This document shows positions 62,003 through 64,000 of a DNA stretch of 64,000 bases, piece by piece. The stretch is taken from NCBI RefSeq assembly GCF_002209555.1, contig NZ_NJIF01000001.1, positions 682,001 through 746,000 of the forward strand, read 5' to 3'. Position numbers and translations under genes: made by a program. Source of the stretch: Achromobacter insolitus (GTDB taxonomy: Bacteria; Pseudomonadota; Gammaproteobacteria; Burkholderiales; Burkholderiaceae_B). The notes under the pieces were generated by a model, which worked only from the letters and a program-made list of their open reading frames with translations, made no database searches and was not told the DNA's origin. Position 1 is the first letter of the stretch. Every line of letters starts with the position of its first letter.

Positions 62003-62851
62003 ATGTCCACGCCCGAGCCGCTCGACGAGCGGATCGCCGCCTTTGAACGCGACGGATTCGTGGTGCTGCCCGGGATCATCCCGCCCGAGCAGGTCAGCCA
62101 GTTGCAGGAAGCCCTGATACGGATCGAAGCCGAACACAACCTCGGCTACGCCAAGACCTCGTTCGAGGGCCACAAGACGGTGCGCATCAATAACCTGCTG
62201 GTCTACGACCCTCGATTCTGGGACGTGCCGCTGCAGCCCGAGGTGCTGGCGCTGGCCGAACGCCTGCTGGACCGGGAACTGCTGCTGTCCTCGCTGTGTT
62301 CACTGACGCTGGCGCCTGGCCAAGGCGCCCAGCCCCTGCATGAAGACACTCAGCAGCTGGCGCTGCCCCGGCCCCGCCCGCCGCTGGCGGTCAACGCCAT
62401 CTGGGCCCTGAGCGACTTCACGGCCGACAACGGCGCCACCCACATCGTGCCTGGCAGCCACCGCTACGATGCGTCGCCGCCCTATGGCGCGCAGGACATA
62501 GAAACCGTGCAGGCCACCATGAAGGCCGGCAGCGTCATGCTGTTCGACAGCGCGCTGTGGCACAAAGGCGGCGCCAACAACAGCAACGCGCGCCGCTATG
62601 CGCTGTCGTGCTACTACTGCGCAGGCTGGATGCGCCAGCAGGAAAACCTGCAACTGGGCATTCCCGCCGACCTCGCGCGGCAGTTCCCGCGCCGTCTGCA
62701 GGAACTGTGCGGCTACAGCATCTACAAGGGGCAATACGGCCACATCGACAACGCCGACCCCATCACCCTGCTGGGCGGCGAGGGACGGCCCACGGTCTGG
62801 CAGGCCAGCGACGCCAAGACCGCCCGCAAGGCCGCAGAGCGCAAAGCATGA
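62003..62851 (+). CDS. phytanoyl-CoA dioxygenase-family (PhyH) Fe(II)/2-oxoglutarate oxygenase
   Basis: Hydroxylation or other oxidation with Fe(II), O2 and 2-oxoglutarate. The 282-residue protein has the facial triad H113, D115 (PLHEDTQ) and H187 (ALWHKGG), with R197 or R198 as the likely 2-oxoglutarate anchor. AGGAGACAAAAG precedes the ATG. Its stop overlaps the acyl-CoA ligase start as ATGA, so the two act together, perhaps alpha-hydroxylating a CoA-activated acid. PhyH proteins have many substrates; this one is not identified. Confidence 0.85.
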   Translation: MSTPEPLDERIAAFERDGFVVLPGIIPPEQVSQLQEALIRIEAEHNLGYAKTSFEGHKTVRINNLLVYDPRFWDVPLQPEVLALAERLLDRELLLSSLCSLTLAPGQGAQPLHEDTQQLALPRPRPPLAVNAIWALSDFTADNGATHIVPGSHRYDASPPYGAQDIETVQATMKAGSVMLFDSALWHKGGANNSNARRYALSCYYCAGWMRQQENLQLGIPADLARQFPRRLQELCGYSIYKGQYGHIDNADPITLLGGEGRPTVWQASDAKTARKAAERKA

Positions 62852-64000
62852 GCGCCCCTCTCTTGCCCGCCGTCCCCGACTCGGTGGTCCACCTACTGCG
62901 CGACGCCGCCCGCGAAACGCCCGATCTGCCAGCCTTGTCCTTCGAGGGCGCGCGCCTGAGCTATGCGCAATACGCCGGCCTGGCCGGGGCGTTGGCGCGC
63001 CGCCTGGGGGAACAGGTCCGGCCCGGCGACCGGGTCGCCTTGCTGATGCAGAACTCGCTGGACCTTGCCGTCGCCACGTTCGCGGTACATGCGCTGCGCG
63101 CGCAGGCGGTCCCGCTGAATCCCGGTTATCGCGAACGCGAGCTGGCCTATATGCTGGAAGACGCCGCGCCCCGCATGCTGCTGCATGACGACAGCGTGAA
63201 GCTGGACCTGGGCGCCCTGTGCCCCGGACTGGATGCCGGCGCCATTCTGTGCACAGGCAATGGCGCGGGCATGATCGCCATGCTGCCGCAAGCCTGCGCG
63301 CTGCCCGAGGACCTGCCGCGGCACGAGGACCTGGCCACGCTGCAATACACCGGCGGCACGACGGGGCTTCCCAAAGGCGTGAACATCCTGCACCGGCAAA
63401 TCGCCTACAACATCGCGCAACGCGAAGCCTGGCTGCCAACGCGACGCAACAGCGAAGTCGTGCTCTGCGTGATGCCGTTGTTCCATGTTTCGGCGGTCTC
63501 GATGTCGCTCTACCTGAGCCTGCACGCGCGGGGCGAACTGGTGTTGATGCGGCGCTTCGACGCCGCGCGCACCATCGAGGCCATTGCGACTCACGGCGTC
63601 ACCCTGCTGCCGGGCGCGCCCGCGATCTTCCACGATCTGCTGCTGAGTCCGGCCCTGAGCCTGGAACGCCTGGCCAGCCTGCGCGCCTGCTTCTCCGGCG
63701 CGGCGCCCCTGCCGCGCGAAACCCTGGCGCGCTTCGAACAACGCGCCGGATGCCCCATCTACGAAGGCTATGGCATGAGCGAGGCCGGCCCCTGCCTGGC
63801 GTTCAATCCCATGCATCTTCCCCGCAAACCCGGATCGGTCGGCCTGCCCGTGCCGGGCGGCGAACTGCAGGTGGTGGACCTGGACCACGGCGGCCGGGTC
63901 CTGCCGCCGGGCCAGCCGGGCGAAATCCGCGTGCGCGGCCCGCACGTGATGGCGGGCTACCGGCAGCCGGCGCCGGATGCCGCCCAGGCTTTGCGCGAGG
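62848..64000 (+). CDS. AMP-dependent acyl-CoA synthetase/ligase, 3' end beyond window
   Basis: Activates a carboxylic acid through an acyl-adenylate, usually to the CoA thioester. The 384 visible residues cover most of the large N-terminal domain: ATP-binding LQYTGGTTGLPKGV near residue 165-178, PLFHVSAVSM near 209, and YEGYGMSEAGPC near 304-315. The C-terminal domain with the catalytic lysine lies outside. ATGA overlap with the PhyH gene indicates one operon. The acid could be fatty, aromatic or branched; it cannot be told. Confidence 0.92.
   Translation, partial: MSAPLLPAVPDSVVHLLRDAARETPDLPALSFEGARLSYAQYAGLAGALARRLGEQVRPGDRVALLMQNSLDLAVATFAVHALRAQAVPLNPGYRERELAYMLEDAAPRMLLHDDSVKLDLGALCPGLDAGAILCTGNGAGMIAMLPQACALPEDLPRHEDLATLQYTGGTTGLPKGVNILHRQIAYNIAQREAWLPTRRNSEVVLCVMPLFHVSAVSMSLYLSLHARGELVLMRRFDAARTIEAIATHGVTLLPGAPAIFHDLLLSPALSLERLASLRACFSGAAPLPRETLARFEQRAGCPIYEGYGMSEAGPCLAFNPMHLPRKPGSVGLPVPGGELQVVDLDHGGRVLPPGQPGEIRVRGPHVMAGYRQPAPDAAQALRE

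Overview
This window is a dense, GC-rich stretch of chromosome that looks like a betaproteobacterium of the Alcaligenaceae (Achromobacter/Bordetella-like). The pointers are three orphan Bug-type (TctC-family) periplasmic binding proteins, many LysR/GntR regulators beside small catabolic operons, a NorR/di-iron protein arrangement of the type described in Ralstonia, and a DUF4148 protein typical of Burkholderiales. This is inferred from protein style, not from a marker gene. I see no rRNA, tRNA, CRISPR array, transposase, integrase or phage gene. The window is accessory catabolism plus its regulators.

Layout. (1) 0.1-3.3 kb: GntR regulator, ureidoglycolate lyase (allA), PuuE-type allantoinase and a Bug protein, a ureide/purine catabolic operon. 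(2) 3.3-10.2 kb, minus strand: a peptide-type ABC importer (binding protein, two permeases, fused double ATPase), an alpha/beta hydrolase and a GntR regulator; two promoters share a TTGGCGCCAA operator. (3) 10.2-14 kb: DUF808 membrane protein, DUF1272 zinc-ribbon-like protein, and a divergent ytfE(norA)/norR pair with a complete sigma54-IHF-NorR control region. (4) 14-19.5 kb: Bug protein, acryloyl-CoA reductase (acuI), acyl-CoA dehydrogenase (in one uninterrupted frame with acuI), class III CoA-transferase and a divergent LysR regulator. (5) 19.6-23.8 kb: amidohydrolase, GAF-domain protein, MFS transporter and divergent LysR.

(6) 23.8-39.6 kb is the most interesting block. A LacI-type regulator sits between a 12-kb minus-strand operon (sulfonate-type ABC binding proteins and permeases, one ATPase, HpsN-like sulfopropanediol dehydrogenase, an SDR, a zinc alcohol dehydrogenase, a fused E1 alpha-beta 2-oxoacid/acetoin dehydrogenase, a VOC protein and an AcoC-type E2) and a plus-strand operon (a YihU-like sulfolactaldehyde reductase and a second permease pair). 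It reads as C3-sulfonate (2,3-dihydroxypropane-1-sulfonate or relative) uptake and oxidation coupled to a thiamine/lipoate complex. I do not know this combination from a described pathway.

(7) 39.7-50 kb: a GntR regulator divergent from an eight-gene plus-strand operon: APH-type small-molecule kinase, AGXT2L-like phospho-lyase, peptide-type ABC importer, HDAC-like deacetylase and SDR. Read together they suggest import and deacetylation of an N-acylated amino alcohol, phosphorylation, then elimination of phosphate and ammonia to an aldehyde. The GntR operator is probably the 12-bp palindrome ATGATGCATCAT present at both ends of the intergenic region.

(8) 50-54 kb: LysR, arylsulfatase with a CVPTR formylglycine site, Bug protein, PhaB-like reductase. 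(9) 54-59 kb: CitMHS citrate-type transporter divergent from a TctD/TctE two-component system with a third, periplasmic binding-protein gene, closed by a strong terminator. (10) 59-64 kb: orphan LuxR-type regulator, DUF4148 protein, AraC regulator, phytanoyl-CoA dioxygenase-like protein and the start of an AMP-dependent acyl-CoA ligase that runs off the window.
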